Shown here piece after piece: positions 8,751 to 17,977 of a stretch of 64,000 nt of DNA. The number at the start of each line of letters is the position of its first letter. Position 1 is the first letter of the stretch. The DNA comes from CALKJU01 sp035326425. Its GTDB lineage: Bacteria; Pseudomonadota; Alphaproteobacteria; Geminicoccales; Geminicoccaceae. A program made the position numbers and the translations under genes. The notes below the pieces were generated by a model that was not told where the DNA came from, ran no database searches, and saw only the letters and a program-made list of their open reading frames with translations. The stretch covers positions 40,039-104,038 of the forward strand of contig DAOLFG010000011.1 in NCBI GenBank assembly GCA_035326425.1. The letters run 5' to 3'.

Positions 8751-9278
8751 TCAGGGAATGAAGATCACCGAGAACGCCGCGTTGTAGATGTAGCAGTTGA
8801 CGCCGGAATCGATCCGCAGCGGCCTGACGCGGAACTGGAAGGTCTGCGTGCCCTTGGCATTGAAGGTGAAGACGCGCGTCGAGGCGAGGTTGAAGGTCTG
8901 CGAGGTGTTGGAGAGAATGACGGCGGCCTGGCGCATGCCTCCCGGCCCCTGCTGCTGGGCAGTCGAGGCCGAGTTGGTGATCTGGGTGACGAGGTCGACG
9001 ACCTTGGCGTTGGTTCCGGCCGGAACGCCGCACAGCAGCGATCCGTGGAAGGTCACCGAGGCGCTGCCCTTGCTGGGTGCGGTGAACGAGAACGTGCGGA
9101 TGCTGAAATTCCCCAGGCCGACGATGCCCGAGCCGAAGTTGAAGCAGGTGTCGCCGCCGTTCGTGCAGGGCGACTGCGACTTGATCACGGCCGCGGCCGA
9201 CGCCTCTCCAGCGCCGAAGGAGAGCGCGCCGACGACCAGGAACCACAGTGCCGCCAGTGTACGGATTGCCTGTCGCAT
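8751..9278 (-). CDS. Secreted protein of unknown family, paralogue 2
   Basis: A 175-residue tandem paralogue of the protein at 8015-8545. The first 14 residues of the signal peptide (MRQAIRTLAALWFL) are identical, and the two agree at roughly half of mature positions, including four cysteines, SKGSASVTFHGS, the TQITNS segment, GPGGMRQA, and FRVRxLRxDxG before the final Cys. The 5' leader including the ribosome site (TTTCCTCC on the plus strand just beyond the start) is also duplicated. I cannot assign a function. Each copy probably has its own promoter, since about 200 bases separate them. Confidence 0.75.
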   Translation of the reverse strand: MRQAIRTLAALWFLVVGALSFGAGEASAAAVIKSQSPCTNGGDTCFNFGSGIVGLGNFSIRTFSFTAPSKGSASVTFHGSLLCGVPAGTNAKVVDLVTQITNSASTAQQQGPGGMRQAAVILSNTSQTFNLASTRVFTFNAKGTQTFQFRVRPLRIDSGVNCYIYNAAFSVIFIP

Positions 9279-9423
9279 CGTTTCCTCCTCCCCGGTATTG
9301 CCGGTCCGGGTCGGAGAGATCGGTACGCCAATAATCGTCGAACAGCCAGTGATCTAGATCATCGGCTTTACTCAGGCCTGTCTCGTAAACAGGTACGCTC
9401 GAGTCGAGAGCGCCGCCGGTCAA

Positions 9424-10803
9424 TCAGGCATATAAAAACTGGCGGTCCTCGCTTCGATCGTAGGTCGGGTCGTCCCAGCCGATCATCTTGCCGGGGTTGA
9501 GCAGGTTCAGCGGGTCGGCCTCGCGCTTGAAGGCGAGCTGCAGCTGGTCGACCTTCTTCATGCCGCCGCCCTCCAGCGTGTATTCGTGCGGGTTGAAGAT
9601 CGGGCAGCCCTCGCGGTTGTGCTCGTCGATGATCTCGAGCAGCCGCGCGTCGGTGGTGTAGCGCACCAGCTGCAGGCCGAAGCAGGCGATCCGGCCGCCG
9701 AAGCGGACGAACTCCAGGTGCATCGGCGCCTCGTCGCCGAAGCGGCGGTACATCCTCTCGACCAGCTCGACGTGGCGGCCGGGCGGGAACAGGGTCTGCA
9801 GGTAGGTGATGGAACGGTCGACCTTCAGGGCCTGCAGCGTGGTGTGGTTCCAGCTGTACTCGAAGATCGGCTGCTGTGATTTCGGCAGCTCGTCCTGGAA
9901 GATTTCCCAGACGATCCGGCACGGCCAGCCGGCCAGCAGGTCGCGGAACTGGTCGAGGGCATGCTCGGCGAGCATCAACAGCACGCAGTGGTCGTCCGGG
10001 CCGAGGATATCCGGCCTGAGATATTGGTGCCCGACCGGGGCGGCGATCGGCGTCACCAGCTTCTTGAGCAGGCCGTCCTCGTGCGACAGCGCGTCGGCGA
10101 AGCGCACGGCGGCCATGAAGTCGTCGAAGGCCAGGATCAGCTCGCACCAGCGATAGGCCGGGGCCAGCGGCATCTCCAGCTCGGTGATGACGCCGTTGGT
10201 GCCGTAGGCATGGTTGACCTTCTGGACGGCGTCGCCGCGCAGCTCGAGGATGCGCGGCTCCTCCTCCATGGTCAGCACGCGGGCGGAGATGATATTGCCG
10301 CGGTCGCGCAGCAGGCCCCAGGTGATGGAGCCCACCCCCGAGCTGCCGCCGGCGACGTAGCCGCCGATGGTGCCGGTCTTGTGGGTGCTGGGATGGAAGC
10401 GCAGCTCCTGGCGCAAGGGATGCGCCTCGGTGGAGGCGTCGATGTCGCTCATCTTGGCGCCGGCCTCGACGCGCAGGCGGCCGAGCGCGATCTCCTTGAT
10501 GGCGGTCATCTCGGAGAGGTCCATGACGATGCCGCCCCGCAGCGGCATGGCCTGGCCGTAGTTGCCGGTGCCGCCGCCGCGCACGGTCAGCGGCACGCGG
10601 TGCTGCCAGCAGGCGCGCATCACCCGCAGCACCTCGGCCTCGCCCCTGGGCGTGACCACGGCATCGGCGGTCACATGGTCCAGCTCGCGCTTGAGGATCG
10701 GGCTGTACCAGTAGAAGTCGCGCGAGCGGCGGCGCACCCGCTGCGGCTGGGTGTCGATGGCGAGGCCGTCGAGGTCGGCCAGCAGCGGGGCGATGTCGGG
10801 CAT
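9424..10803 (-). CDS. FAD-binding oxidoreductase (PCMH/GlcD-type)
   Basis: A 459-residue flavoprotein of the vanillyl-alcohol-oxidase/glycolate-oxidase superfamily. The PCMH-type FAD domain occupies about residues 40-220, with TVRGGGTGNYGQAMPL for FAD pyrophosphate binding and HKTGTIGGYVAGGSSG. The C-terminal part ends with NLLNPGKMIGW, the usual flavin-contact end motif. It is the last gene of a minus-strand operon and starts seven bases after the amidohydrolase stop; the frame is also open to 10839, but that would overlap the preceding gene. The substrate is unknown but probably the product of the coupled deaminase. Confidence 0.82.
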   Translation of the reverse strand: MPDIAPLLADLDGLAIDTQPQRVRRRSRDFYWYSPILKRELDHVTADAVVTPRGEAEVLRVMRACWQHRVPLTVRGGGTGNYGQAMPLRGGIVMDLSEMTAIKEIALGRLRVEAGAKMSDIDASTEAHPLRQELRFHPSTHKTGTIGGYVAGGSSGVGSITWGLLRDRGNIISARVLTMEEEPRILELRGDAVQKVNHAYGTNGVITELEMPLAPAYRWCELILAFDDFMAAVRFADALSHEDGLLKKLVTPIAAPVGHQYLRPDILGPDDHCVLLMLAEHALDQFRDLLAGWPCRIVWEIFQDELPKSQQPIFEYSWNHTTLQALKVDRSITYLQTLFPPGRHVELVERMYRRFGDEAPMHLEFVRFGGRIACFGLQLVRYTTDARLLEIIDEHNREGCPIFNPHEYTLEGGGMKKVDQLQLAFKREADPLNLLNPGKMIGWDDPTYDRSEDRQFLYA

Positions 10804-10810
10804 GGGGTGC

Positions 10811-12085
10811 TCAGGCGAAAAGGTGGTCCAACTCGGCATAGGCCGGCGGCGTGGTGTCGATGGGCTTGCCGGCGCGCAGCACGATGCGGCGGCTCTCCGG
10901 CCGCGACAGCGCCTCGCTCCAGCTCCGGCCTTCGAGGATCACGAGGTCGGCGGGTGCTCCGACGCGGATCCGGCCGCGCTCGGGCAGGCCGATGATGTCG
11001 GCAGGCGATGTGGCCACGACGTCCGCCCATTTCCCGATCGGATGGTCGAGGTGGAGGATGCGCACGGCCTCGCGGAACACCTCGTGCATGTCGTGGTCGC
11101 CATAGGCGTAGAACGGGTCGCGGGTGTTGTCGCTCGCCACCGCCACGTCGATGCCGCGCGCCCGCGCCTCGTGCAGCACGGTGACGCCACGCCAGCGCGG
11201 CGTGCGGCCGGCCGCACGGTCCTGCAGGTACATGTTGCACATCGGCAGGCTGACGATGGCGATGCCGGCCCTGGCGACGAGGTCGAGCGTGCGGCGCATC
11301 TCGTCCGGGGCTTGTGTCGCCAGCGAGCAGCAATGACCGGCGACGATCCTTCCGGAGAACCCCTGGCGCAGCGCGGCCTCGGCGAGATGGCGCAGCGTGG
11401 CGGCCGAGGGATCGGCGGTCTCGTCGCAATGCAGGTCGACGTCGAGGCCGCGCCCGGCGGCAAGGCCGAGGAAGCGGTCGAGGGCGGCATCGAGGCCGGG
11501 CTGCATCAGCGGCACGAGGCCGAGCACGCCGCCGTGCGATGCGACGATGTCGGCGAGCTGCGGCCCGGCGGCGTCGGCATAGTGCTCGATCATCGCCAGC
11601 GACACCGCCTGCAGCTCGATCCGCCCGGCCCACCGCTCGCGGAGCCTCGCCATCGCCGGCCAGGAGATCTCCGGCTGCGGCCAGATGGAATCGAGGTGAG
11701 TACGGACGGCCGCCGTGCCGTGGGCATGGGCGCAGCGCAGCATGAACTCCATGCGCGCCTCGATGTCGGCCGCCGACCAGTTGGCGATCCGGTCGGCCTG
11801 CACGGTCGAGAGGGCGCCCATGAAGGTGCCATCGGGGTTGGCGGCGCGCGGCCAGATGTGGCCCTTGTCGAGATGGGTGTGCATATCGACCCAGCAGGGC
11901 AGCACCATGCGGCCGGCGAGGTCGAGGGCGCCGGGCGGAGCGGCGTGCGGCGCCAGCGCGGCGATGCGGCCGGCGCGAAGCTCGATGTCGAGGCTCAGCA
12001 GCTCGGGTCCGTCGAGGTCGGTCAGGCAGGACGGGACATGGGCGTTCCGCAGCCAGCCATCGCCGTCGCGTCTCACCGGCGTCAT
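10811..12085 (-). CDS. Cytosine deaminase-like amidohydrolase
   Basis: A 424-residue metal-dependent hydrolase of the cytosine/isoguanine deaminase group. Metal and catalytic motifs are in order: DMHTHLDKGHIW, LHCDETAD, AGHCCSL and VASDNTRDPFYAYG. This set matches CodA-like deaminases, with the DNTRDPF aspartate being the metal ligand. The start overlaps the MFS stop (ATGA). Its position between an importer and an FAD oxidase suggests intracellular deamination of an imported N-heterocycle, perhaps a pyrimidine; the exact substrate is not shown by sequence. Confidence 0.85.
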   Translation of the reverse strand: MTPVRRDGDGWLRNAHVPSCLTDLDGPELLSLDIELRAGRIAALAPHAAPPGALDLAGRMVLPCWVDMHTHLDKGHIWPRAANPDGTFMGALSTVQADRIANWSAADIEARMEFMLRCAHAHGTAAVRTHLDSIWPQPEISWPAMARLRERWAGRIELQAVSLAMIEHYADAAGPQLADIVASHGGVLGLVPLMQPGLDAALDRFLGLAAGRGLDVDLHCDETADPSAATLRHLAEAALRQGFSGRIVAGHCCSLATQAPDEMRRTLDLVARAGIAIVSLPMCNMYLQDRAAGRTPRWRGVTVLHEARARGIDVAVASDNTRDPFYAYGDHDMHEVFREAVRILHLDHPIGKWADVVATSPADIIGLPERGRIRVGAPADLVILEGRSWSEALSRPESRRIVLRAGKPIDTTPPAYAELDHLFA

Positions 12086-13278
12086 CGCGGCGCGTGCCGC
12101 AGGACATGCAGCATGGCGGCGAGCGATCCCACGGCGAAGACCAGCATGGTGGCCAGCGTCGGCCAGACGGTGCCGTTGTGGAGCATGCCGACGAGCTGGG
12201 CGCCGAACGCGGCGAGACCGAGCTGCACGAAGCCGCCGAGGCCCGATGCGGCACCGGCGATGTGCGGATCGACGCTGATCGCACCCGCCTGCGTCACCGG
12301 CATGGCGATCCCCTGGGCGAAGGCCACCAGCATCATTGGCAGGAACAGGGTCGGCAGGGCCAGTCCGATCACGGCCACGGCGACGATCACCAGCAACGTG
12401 CCGACCAGCACGAGCACGGCGCCGGCGGCGGCCAGCCGATTGATGCCCAAGCGCGTCGCGAACCGGGCGGAGATGAAGTTGCCGACCATGAAGGCACCCG
12501 AGACCAGCGCGAACATCATGCCGTAGGCGCTGGCGGGTTGGCCCAGCACCTGGACGACGACATAGGGCACGCCGGCGAGGAAGGCGAAGAACAGGGCCAT
12601 CGAGCAGGCGCCCTGCAGGACATAGCCCTGGAAGGCGGGGATGCCGATGAGGCGGCGCATGCTGGCCAGCATCGGATCGCCGCCGGCCGCGTCGCCGCGA
12701 TGGGTCTCGACCAGCACCAGCAGCACGGCCACGAGAACGACCAGGCCGAACACGGCGCCGACGGTGAAGATGTGCCGCCAGCCATGATTGTCGGTGAGAT
12801 ATCCCCCCAGCACCGGCGAGACCATCGGCACCACGACCATGGCCATGGTGAGGTAGGCGATCACAGAGGCGCTGCGCTCGCGGCTGTAGAGGTCGCGGAC
12901 CATCGCCCTCGCCAGCACGAGGCCGGCGGCACCGCCCGCCGCCTGGATCACGCGGCCGAGGATCAGCCAGTGGATCGTCGGCCCGACGATGCAGAGCAGG
13001 CTGCCGGCAAGGTAGACGACGAGGCCGCCTATCACCACCGGCTTGCGGCCGTAGCGGTCCGACAGCGGGCCATAGGCCAGGGTGGCGAAGGCCATGGCCA
13101 GGGTCGAGAGGCTGAAGGTGAGCTGGGCGGTGCCCGCGGCGACACCGAAGCCGGTCTGGATGGCCGGCAGCGCCGGAATCATGATCTGCATCGCCATCGG
13201 GCCCAGCGCCGTGATGGCGACGAGCACGATCAGGAAGGGCAAGGCGGGGGCATCGCCCGACTCGGAGACCGTCGCCAC
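12082..13278 (-). CDS. MFS transporter, Bcr/CflA drug-resistance type
   Basis: A 398-residue inner-membrane protein with 12 predicted helices. The first helix carries ITALGPMAMQIMIPALP, and loop 2-3 has LAYGPLSDRYGRKPV, the MFS motif A of the Bcr/CflA drug:proton antiporters, followed by RVIQAAGGAAGLVLARAM. GTG 13278 has GGGAGA at suitable distance; a GTG at 13305 would overlap the upstream permease. Within the operon it may export a toxic analogue or catabolite, but some relatives carry other small molecules. Confidence 0.82.
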   Translation of the reverse strand: MATVSESGDAPALPFLIVLVAITALGPMAMQIMIPALPAIQTGFGVAAGTAQLTFSLSTLAMAFATLAYGPLSDRYGRKPVVIGGLVVYLAGSLLCIVGPTIHWLILGRVIQAAGGAAGLVLARAMVRDLYSRERSASVIAYLTMAMVVVPMVSPVLGGYLTDNHGWRHIFTVGAVFGLVVLVAVLLVLVETHRGDAAGGDPMLASMRRLIGIPAFQGYVLQGACSMALFFAFLAGVPYVVVQVLGQPASAYGMMFALVSGAFMVGNFISARFATRLGINRLAAAGAVLVLVGTLLVIVAVAVIGLALPTLFLPMMLVAFAQGIAMPVTQAGAISVDPHIAGAASGLGGFVQLGLAAFGAQLVGMLHNGTVWPTLATMLVFAVGSLAAMLHVLRHAPR

Positions 13279-13282
13279 GGGC

Positions 13283-14113
13283 TCAGCTCTCCCGGCGGAC
13301 GGCACTCTCGTGCCACCGGTGCAGCAGCAGCCAGGAGAGCCAGGAGAACAGCAGGAAGATGGCGACCCCCATCAGGGCGAGCAGCAGGAGCCCCGCGAAC
13401 ATGCGCGGGATGTTGAGCCGATACTGGGCCTCGAGCACGCGGAAGGCGAGGCCCGTTCCGGTGCCGGCGGTGCCGGCGACATATTCGGCCACCACCGCCC
13501 CGATCAGCGACAGGCCGCCGGCGATCTTCAGGCCACCCAGGAAATAGGGCAAGGCCGAGGGCATGCGCAGCAAGCGGAGCGTCTGCCAGCGGCTGGCGCG
13601 GTAGAGCTCGAACAGGCTGCGCAGGTTGTGGTCGGCGCTGTCGAGGCCGAGCATGGTGTTGGACATGATGGGGAAGAACGCCACGATCCAGGCGCACAGC
13701 ACCACGGCGGTCAGGGTGTTCTCGACATAGATCAGGATCAGCGGCGCTATCGAGACGACCGGCGTCACCTGCAGGACCACGGCGTAGGGAAACAGCGACA
13801 GCTCGACCCAGCGCGACAGCGAGCACAGGATCGCGAGGCCGCCACCGCCGATGACCGCCGCCGCCAGCGCCAGCGTGGCGATCTGCAGCGTCACCAGCAG
13901 CGACGGCAGCAGCGTGGGCCAGGCGTTGACCAGCTCGACCGCGACGGCGCTGGGTGCCGGCAGGATATAGGGCGGGATCTCCCGGGCGCGCACCAGCCAC
14001 TCCCAGCCCAGCAGCACCAGGATTCCTATGGCGAGCGGTGCCACGACCTGGGCCCATCGGGCCGATGTCGGGCCCGACGCATCGTCCGGCTGGCGTGCGG
14101 CCTCGGCGGTCAC
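13283..14113 (-). CDS. ABC transporter permease (NitT/TauT/SsuC type)
   Basis: A 276-residue inner-membrane permease with about six helices. The cytoplasmic coupling loop falls around SLFELYRASRWQTLRLLRMPSALPYFLGGLK, the EAA loop of this family, after a helix with AWIVAFFPI. GTG 14113 has GAGG seven bases upstream; a TTG at 14119 is an alternative. It works with the ATPase and binding protein immediately upstream in the operon. Confidence 0.85.
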   Translation of the reverse strand: MTAEAARQPDDASGPTSARWAQVVAPLAIGILVLLGWEWLVRAREIPPYILPAPSAVAVELVNAWPTLLPSLLVTLQIATLALAAAVIGGGGLAILCSLSRWVELSLFPYAVVLQVTPVVSIAPLILIYVENTLTAVVLCAWIVAFFPIMSNTMLGLDSADHNLRSLFELYRASRWQTLRLLRMPSALPYFLGGLKIAGGLSLIGAVVAEYVAGTAGTGTGLAFRVLEAQYRLNIPRMFAGLLLLALMGVAIFLLFSWLSWLLLHRWHESAVRRES

Positions 14114-14122
14114 GGCCAAGCC

Positions 14123-14908
14123 TCAGTCTCCCATGGCGCGGTGCAGCTCGGCCGAGACCTGGCGGCAATGGCGGTTGTAGGCCTCGCCGGTGCGGTAGGC
14201 CTCGCCGCGCGGATAGGGTGCCGCGACCGGCAGGTCGGCGATCACCCGCCCCGGGCGGGCGGCCATGACGACGATACGCGACGACAGGTAGACCGATTCG
14301 TAGACGCTGTGGGTGACGAAGACGACGGTCCAGCCCTGCGCTTCCCACAAGCGCAGCAGGTCGTCGTTGAGCTTGATGCGGGTGATCTCGTCGAGTGCCG
14401 CGAACGGCTCGTCCATCAGCAGCAGGCGCGGCCGAGTGGCGAGCGCGCGGGCGATCGAGACGCGCATCTTCATGCCGCCCGACAGCTCGCGCGGATAGGC
14501 GTGGGAGAAGCCGGCGAGCCCCACCATGTCGAGGGCCGCCATCACCCGGTCCTGGACGTCGGCGCGGCTGCGGCCCTGCAGCCGGAAGGGCAGCCAGACA
14601 TTGTCGAAGGCCGTGGCCCAGGGCATCAGCGTCGGCTCCTGGAACACGAAGCCGATGCCGCCCTCTCCGGCCTCGGGCCGATCGATGCGGCCTCGGGTCG
14701 GCGATCCCAGGCCGGCGATCAGCCGCAGTGCCGTGGTCTTGCCGCAGCCCGACGGGCCCAAGAGGCTGACGAACTCGCCCTCGCCGATCGAGAGGTCGAG
14801 GGCCTCCAGCGCCACCGTGCCCGTGGCGTAGGCTTTGCGCACACCGGACAGGCGGACGAGCGGTGCAGTCGCCGCCTCGGCCGCGCGGAACGCCACGCCT
14901 GCCTGCAT
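14123..14908 (-). CDS. ABC transporter ATP-binding protein (NitT/TauT type)
   Basis: A 261-residue ATPase with Walker A GPSGCGKTT, signature ELSGGMKMRVSIARAL, Walker B LLLMDEPFAALDE and the H-loop FVTHSVYES, the typical set of the nitrate/taurine/aliphatic sulfonate group. The frame is open far upstream inside the binding-protein gene; the true start is ATG 14908, overlapping the stop of that gene (ATGA). Energises the permease at 13283-14113. Confidence 0.9.
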   Translation of the reverse strand: MQAGVAFRAAEAATAPLVRLSGVRKAYATGTVALEALDLSIGEGEFVSLLGPSGCGKTTALRLIAGLGSPTRGRIDRPEAGEGGIGFVFQEPTLMPWATAFDNVWLPFRLQGRSRADVQDRVMAALDMVGLAGFSHAYPRELSGGMKMRVSIARALATRPRLLLMDEPFAALDEITRIKLNDDLLRLWEAQGWTVVFVTHSVYESVYLSSRIVVMAARPGRVIADLPVAAPYPRGEAYRTGEAYNRHCRQVSAELHRAMGD

Positions 14909-15924
14909 CAGCCGCCGGTCAGCTTCTTCTTGAGATCGAGGCCGACGCCCTTGTTGACGAACTGCAGCGTGTACATCTCGTGGAGCGGCAGGCCGGCCGG
15001 ATAGAGCCCCCAGCCCACCGACTTGTCGTAGAAGCTCTTCCAGCGCGCGTCGGTCATGGCGCCGATCCCGTGGGTGAGCGCGTCGCCGGAATCGACGATG
15101 CCGTAGTTCTTCATCGCCTCGATCGAGAAGGCCAGCTGCTCGTCGGTCATGTCCGGGTTGTCCTTCTTGATCAGGGCATTGGCCGGCGACGGGTCGCCGT
15201 AGAGATAGGACACCCAGCCCTCGATGGTGGCGTCGACGAAGCGCTGCACAGCGTCGGGCTTCTCCTTCACCAGCGCCGTTGTCGCTTCGATGGTGGTGGA
15301 ATAGGTGTCGTAGCCGGCATCCGCCATCATCAGCACGGTCGGCTTGAAGCCGCCCTGCGTCTCGATGGCGAAGGGCTCGGAGGTGACATAGCCCTGCTGG
15401 GCGCTGTTCCTGTCGGCGAGGAAGGGGGCGGGGTTGAAGGTGTAGGGCTTCACCTGCGAGTCGCTGAAGCCGAACTGCTGCTTCATCCACAACCAGAAGG
15501 TGAGCTGCCCGTCATTGCCGATGAACAGCGTCTTGCCCTCGAGGTCGTCGAAGCTCTTGACGTCCGGATGGGCGAGCAGGACCTGCGGCTCCTTCTGGAA
15601 GATGGCGGCGATCGTGACGACCGGCACCTTGTTCTGGGTGAAGTTGAACTGGCCGAACAGGTTGCCGCCCATGTTGAGGTCGACCCGGCCGGCAGCCAGC
15701 AGCTGGGCGTGGTTCACCTGCGGGCCGCCCTGGCGGATGGTCACGTCCAGCCCCTTGTCGCGGTAGAGCCCGGTCGCGACCGCCTGGTAGAAGCCGCCGT
15801 GCTCGGCCTGGGCCTTCCAGTTGGTGCCGAAGGTCAAGGCGTCGGCCGCGAGCGCGCAGGGCGCCCAGGCCATGGCGAAGCCGACGGCGAGCAAGGACAG
15901 CGGGTTCCGGTCGAGCTTGCGCAT
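14908..15924 (-). CDS. ABC transporter substrate-binding protein, NMT1/THI5-like
   Basis: A 338-residue periplasmic protein. MRKLDRNPLSLLAVGFAM and the Ala-rich cleavage site near residue 27 are a Sec signal. The mature part follows the NMT1/THI5 pattern, with TNWKAQAEHGGFYQAVATG and KGLDVTIRQGG at its start. Relatives bind hydroxymethylpyrimidine precursors, riboflavin, nitrate or sulfonates. With a cytosine-deaminase-like enzyme in the same operon, a pyrimidine-type ligand is plausible. ATG 15924 has GGGATGGAA before it; the longer open frame upstream has no signal peptide. First gene of the six-gene operon. Confidence 0.87.
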   Translation of the reverse strand: MRKLDRNPLSLLAVGFAMAWAPCALAADALTFGTNWKAQAEHGGFYQAVATGLYRDKGLDVTIRQGGPQVNHAQLLAAGRVDLNMGGNLFGQFNFTQNKVPVVTIAAIFQKEPQVLLAHPDVKSFDDLEGKTLFIGNDGQLTFWLWMKQQFGFSDSQVKPYTFNPAPFLADRNSAQQGYVTSEPFAIETQGGFKPTVLMMADAGYDTYSTTIEATTALVKEKPDAVQRFVDATIEGWVSYLYGDPSPANALIKKDNPDMTDEQLAFSIEAMKNYGIVDSGDALTHGIGAMTDARWKSFYDKSVGWGLYPAGLPLHEMYTLQFVNKGVGLDLKKKLTGG

Positions 15925-16170
15925 GTTCCATCCCAGGTTTCGGCCGGACCGCCGCGTCTCCACCCTTGGAGCGCCCGTTCCGGTGCCGGGACGGGAGCAA
16001 CGAGCGTACCATGTCCGCCGCGTGCAGCTTAGTTGTGACCGGCCGGGAGTTGAACAACGATCACGGTGCCCGGGGAAACCGCGAAGACGCATCGGAGGGA
16101 GCCTGGCGGCTATTGCTGGCGGGCTATGGAATGGCTAGCCTCCGCATCAAAAGCGTGTGAGGATTCCTTG

Positions 16171-16941
16171 ATGAAAGTCGGAATATTGGCCGGCGGCGTG
16201 GGCTCGCGCCTGTCCGAGGAAACCGATGTCAAGCCGAAACCGATGGTCGAAATCGGTGGCCGGCCGATTCTTTGGCACATCATGATGCATTATTCGCATT
16301 TCAACCACAAGAACTTCGTCATCGCCTTGGGCTACAAGGGCGAGTATATCAAGCGCTACATGGTCGACTACTGCTCGCTGAGCAGCAACGTCACCGTCGA
16401 CCTCAAGAGCGGCAGGATCGAGGGTCAGGGCCAGCACGAGCACGACTGGCACATCGAGCTGATCGATACCGGCCAACTGACCAACACCGGCGGCCGCATC
16501 AAGCGGCTGGCGCCCTACATGGGCAACGAGACCTTCTTCCTCACCTGGGGCGACGGCGTCGCCACCGTCGACCTCCACGCCCTGCTGGCCTTCCACAAGC
16601 GTCACGGCAAGATCGCCACCGTGACGGCGGTGCGCCCGCCCGCCCGGTTCGGCCGTATCGAGATCGAGGAGGACAAGGTCGTGAGCTTCGCCGAGAAGCC
16701 GCAGATGAGCGAGGGCTGGATCAACGGCGCCTTCTTCGTGCTGGAGCCCAAGGTCTTCGACTACATCGCCGGCGACGAGACGCTGTTCGAGAAAGAGCCG
16801 CTCGAGAGCCTCGCCAGGGACGGCCAGCTCATGGCCTATCGGCACGAGGGCTTCTGGCAGTGCATGGACACGCTGCGGGACAAGGTCAGGCTGGAATCGC
16901 TGTGGAGCAGCGGCCAGGCCCCGTGGAAGATGTGGAGCTGA
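16171..16941 (+). CDS. rfbF: Glucose-1-phosphate cytidylyltransferase
   Basis: A 256-residue nucleotidyltransferase making CDP-glucose from CTP and glucose-1-phosphate. The N-terminal ILAGGVGSRLSEETDVKPK motif and VEIGGRPILWHIM are characteristic, as are FFLTWGDGVATVD for metal binding and the C-terminal FWQCMDTLRDK. Start ATG 16171 follows TGAGGA in the leader. It begins a plus-strand operon with an epimerase and two methyltransferases; the usual partner CDP-glucose 4,6-dehydratase (rfbG) is not in this window. Confidence 0.93.
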   Translation: MKVGILAGGVGSRLSEETDVKPKPMVEIGGRPILWHIMMHYSHFNHKNFVIALGYKGEYIKRYMVDYCSLSSNVTVDLKSGRIEGQGQHEHDWHIELIDTGQLTNTGGRIKRLAPYMGNETFFLTWGDGVATVDLHALLAFHKRHGKIATVTAVRPPARFGRIEIEEDKVVSFAEKPQMSEGWINGAFFVLEPKVFDYIAGDETLFEKEPLESLARDGQLMAYRHEGFWQCMDTLRDKVRLESLWSSGQAPWKMWS

Positions 16942-16945
16942 ATCG

Positions 16946-17977
16946 ATGCGCGTTCTGGTGACGGGGCACGACGGCTATATCGGCCATGTGCTCGTGCCGA
17001 TGCTGCAGTCGCGCGGCCATCGGGTGACAGGCCTCGACAGCGGCCTGTTCGACGGTTGCGGGTTCGGACCGTCCGAGCTGCGCCTGCCGGTGATCGCCAA
17101 GGATCTGCGGCAGGTCGAGCGCCGCGACCTCGACGGCTTCGACGCCGTGCTCCATCTGGCCGGCCTCTCCAACGACCCCTTGGGCGACCTCGACCGGCAG
17201 CTGACCTACGACATCAACCACCAAGCGTCGGTCCGGCTCGCTCGGATGGCCAAGCAGGCGGGCGTGCCGCGCTTCGTGTTCTCGTCGTCCTGCAGCAACT
17301 ACGGTGCCGCCGGCGACGCGCCGCTCGACGAGAACGCGGCGTTCAGCCCGGTGACACCCTATGCCGAGAGCAAGGTGTGGACCGAGCGCGACGTGGCGCC
17401 GCTGGCCGACGACAGCTTCAGCCCGGCCTTCCTACGCAGCGCCACCGCCTATGGCGTGTCGACCCGGTTGCGCGGCGACCTCGTCGTCAACAACCTCACC
17501 GGCTACGCCTTCACCACCGGCGACGTGCTGATCAAGAGCGACGGCATGCCCTGGCGGCCGCTGGTCCACATCGAGGACATCGCCCGCGCCTTCGTCGCGG
17601 TGATGGAGGCGCCGCGCGAGCTGGTGCACAACGAGGCCTTCAACGTCGGCCAGACGGCCGAGAACTTCCGCGTCCGCGAGGTGGCGGACATGGTGGCCGA
17701 GGTGGTGCCCGGCTCGAAGGTGACCTATGCGCCGGGCGCCAGCCCCGACCTGCGCAACTACCGGGTCAACTGCGACAAGATCCGCGAGCGCCTGCCGGCC
17801 TTCCAGCCGCAGTGGACCCTGCGCCGCGGCATCGAGCAGCTCCACGAGGCCTACAAGGCGCACGGCCTGACGATCGACGAGTTCCTGAGCAGCCGCTACG
17901 TCCGGCTGAAGCACGTGCGGGAGATGATGGAGGCCGGGCGGCTCGACACGAGCCTGCAGTGGCGGAAGGCTGCATGA
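16946..17977 (+). CDS. NAD-dependent epimerase/dehydratase (sugar nucleotide)
   Basis: A 343-residue extended SDR. The NAD motif GHDGYIGHVL is at residues 8-17, FSSSCSNYG marks the active-site serine region, and TPYAESKVWTE carries the catalytic Tyr-x-x-x-Lys. VHIEDIARAF and NVGQTAENFRV are typical of sugar-nucleotide epimerases. It starts four bases after rfbF and overlaps the next methyltransferase by ATGA, so it should act on the CDP-sugar or on the sugar carried by the next enzymes. The exact reaction is not predictable. Confidence 0.87.
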   Translation: MRVLVTGHDGYIGHVLVPMLQSRGHRVTGLDSGLFDGCGFGPSELRLPVIAKDLRQVERRDLDGFDAVLHLAGLSNDPLGDLDRQLTYDINHQASVRLARMAKQAGVPRFVFSSSCSNYGAAGDAPLDENAAFSPVTPYAESKVWTERDVAPLADDSFSPAFLRSATAYGVSTRLRGDLVVNNLTGYAFTTGDVLIKSDGMPWRPLVHIEDIARAFVAVMEAPRELVHNEAFNVGQTAENFRVREVADMVAEVVPGSKVTYAPGASPDLRNYRVNCDKIRERLPAFQPQWTLRRGIEQLHEAYKAHGLTIDEFLSSRYVRLKHVREMMEAGRLDTSLQWRKAA

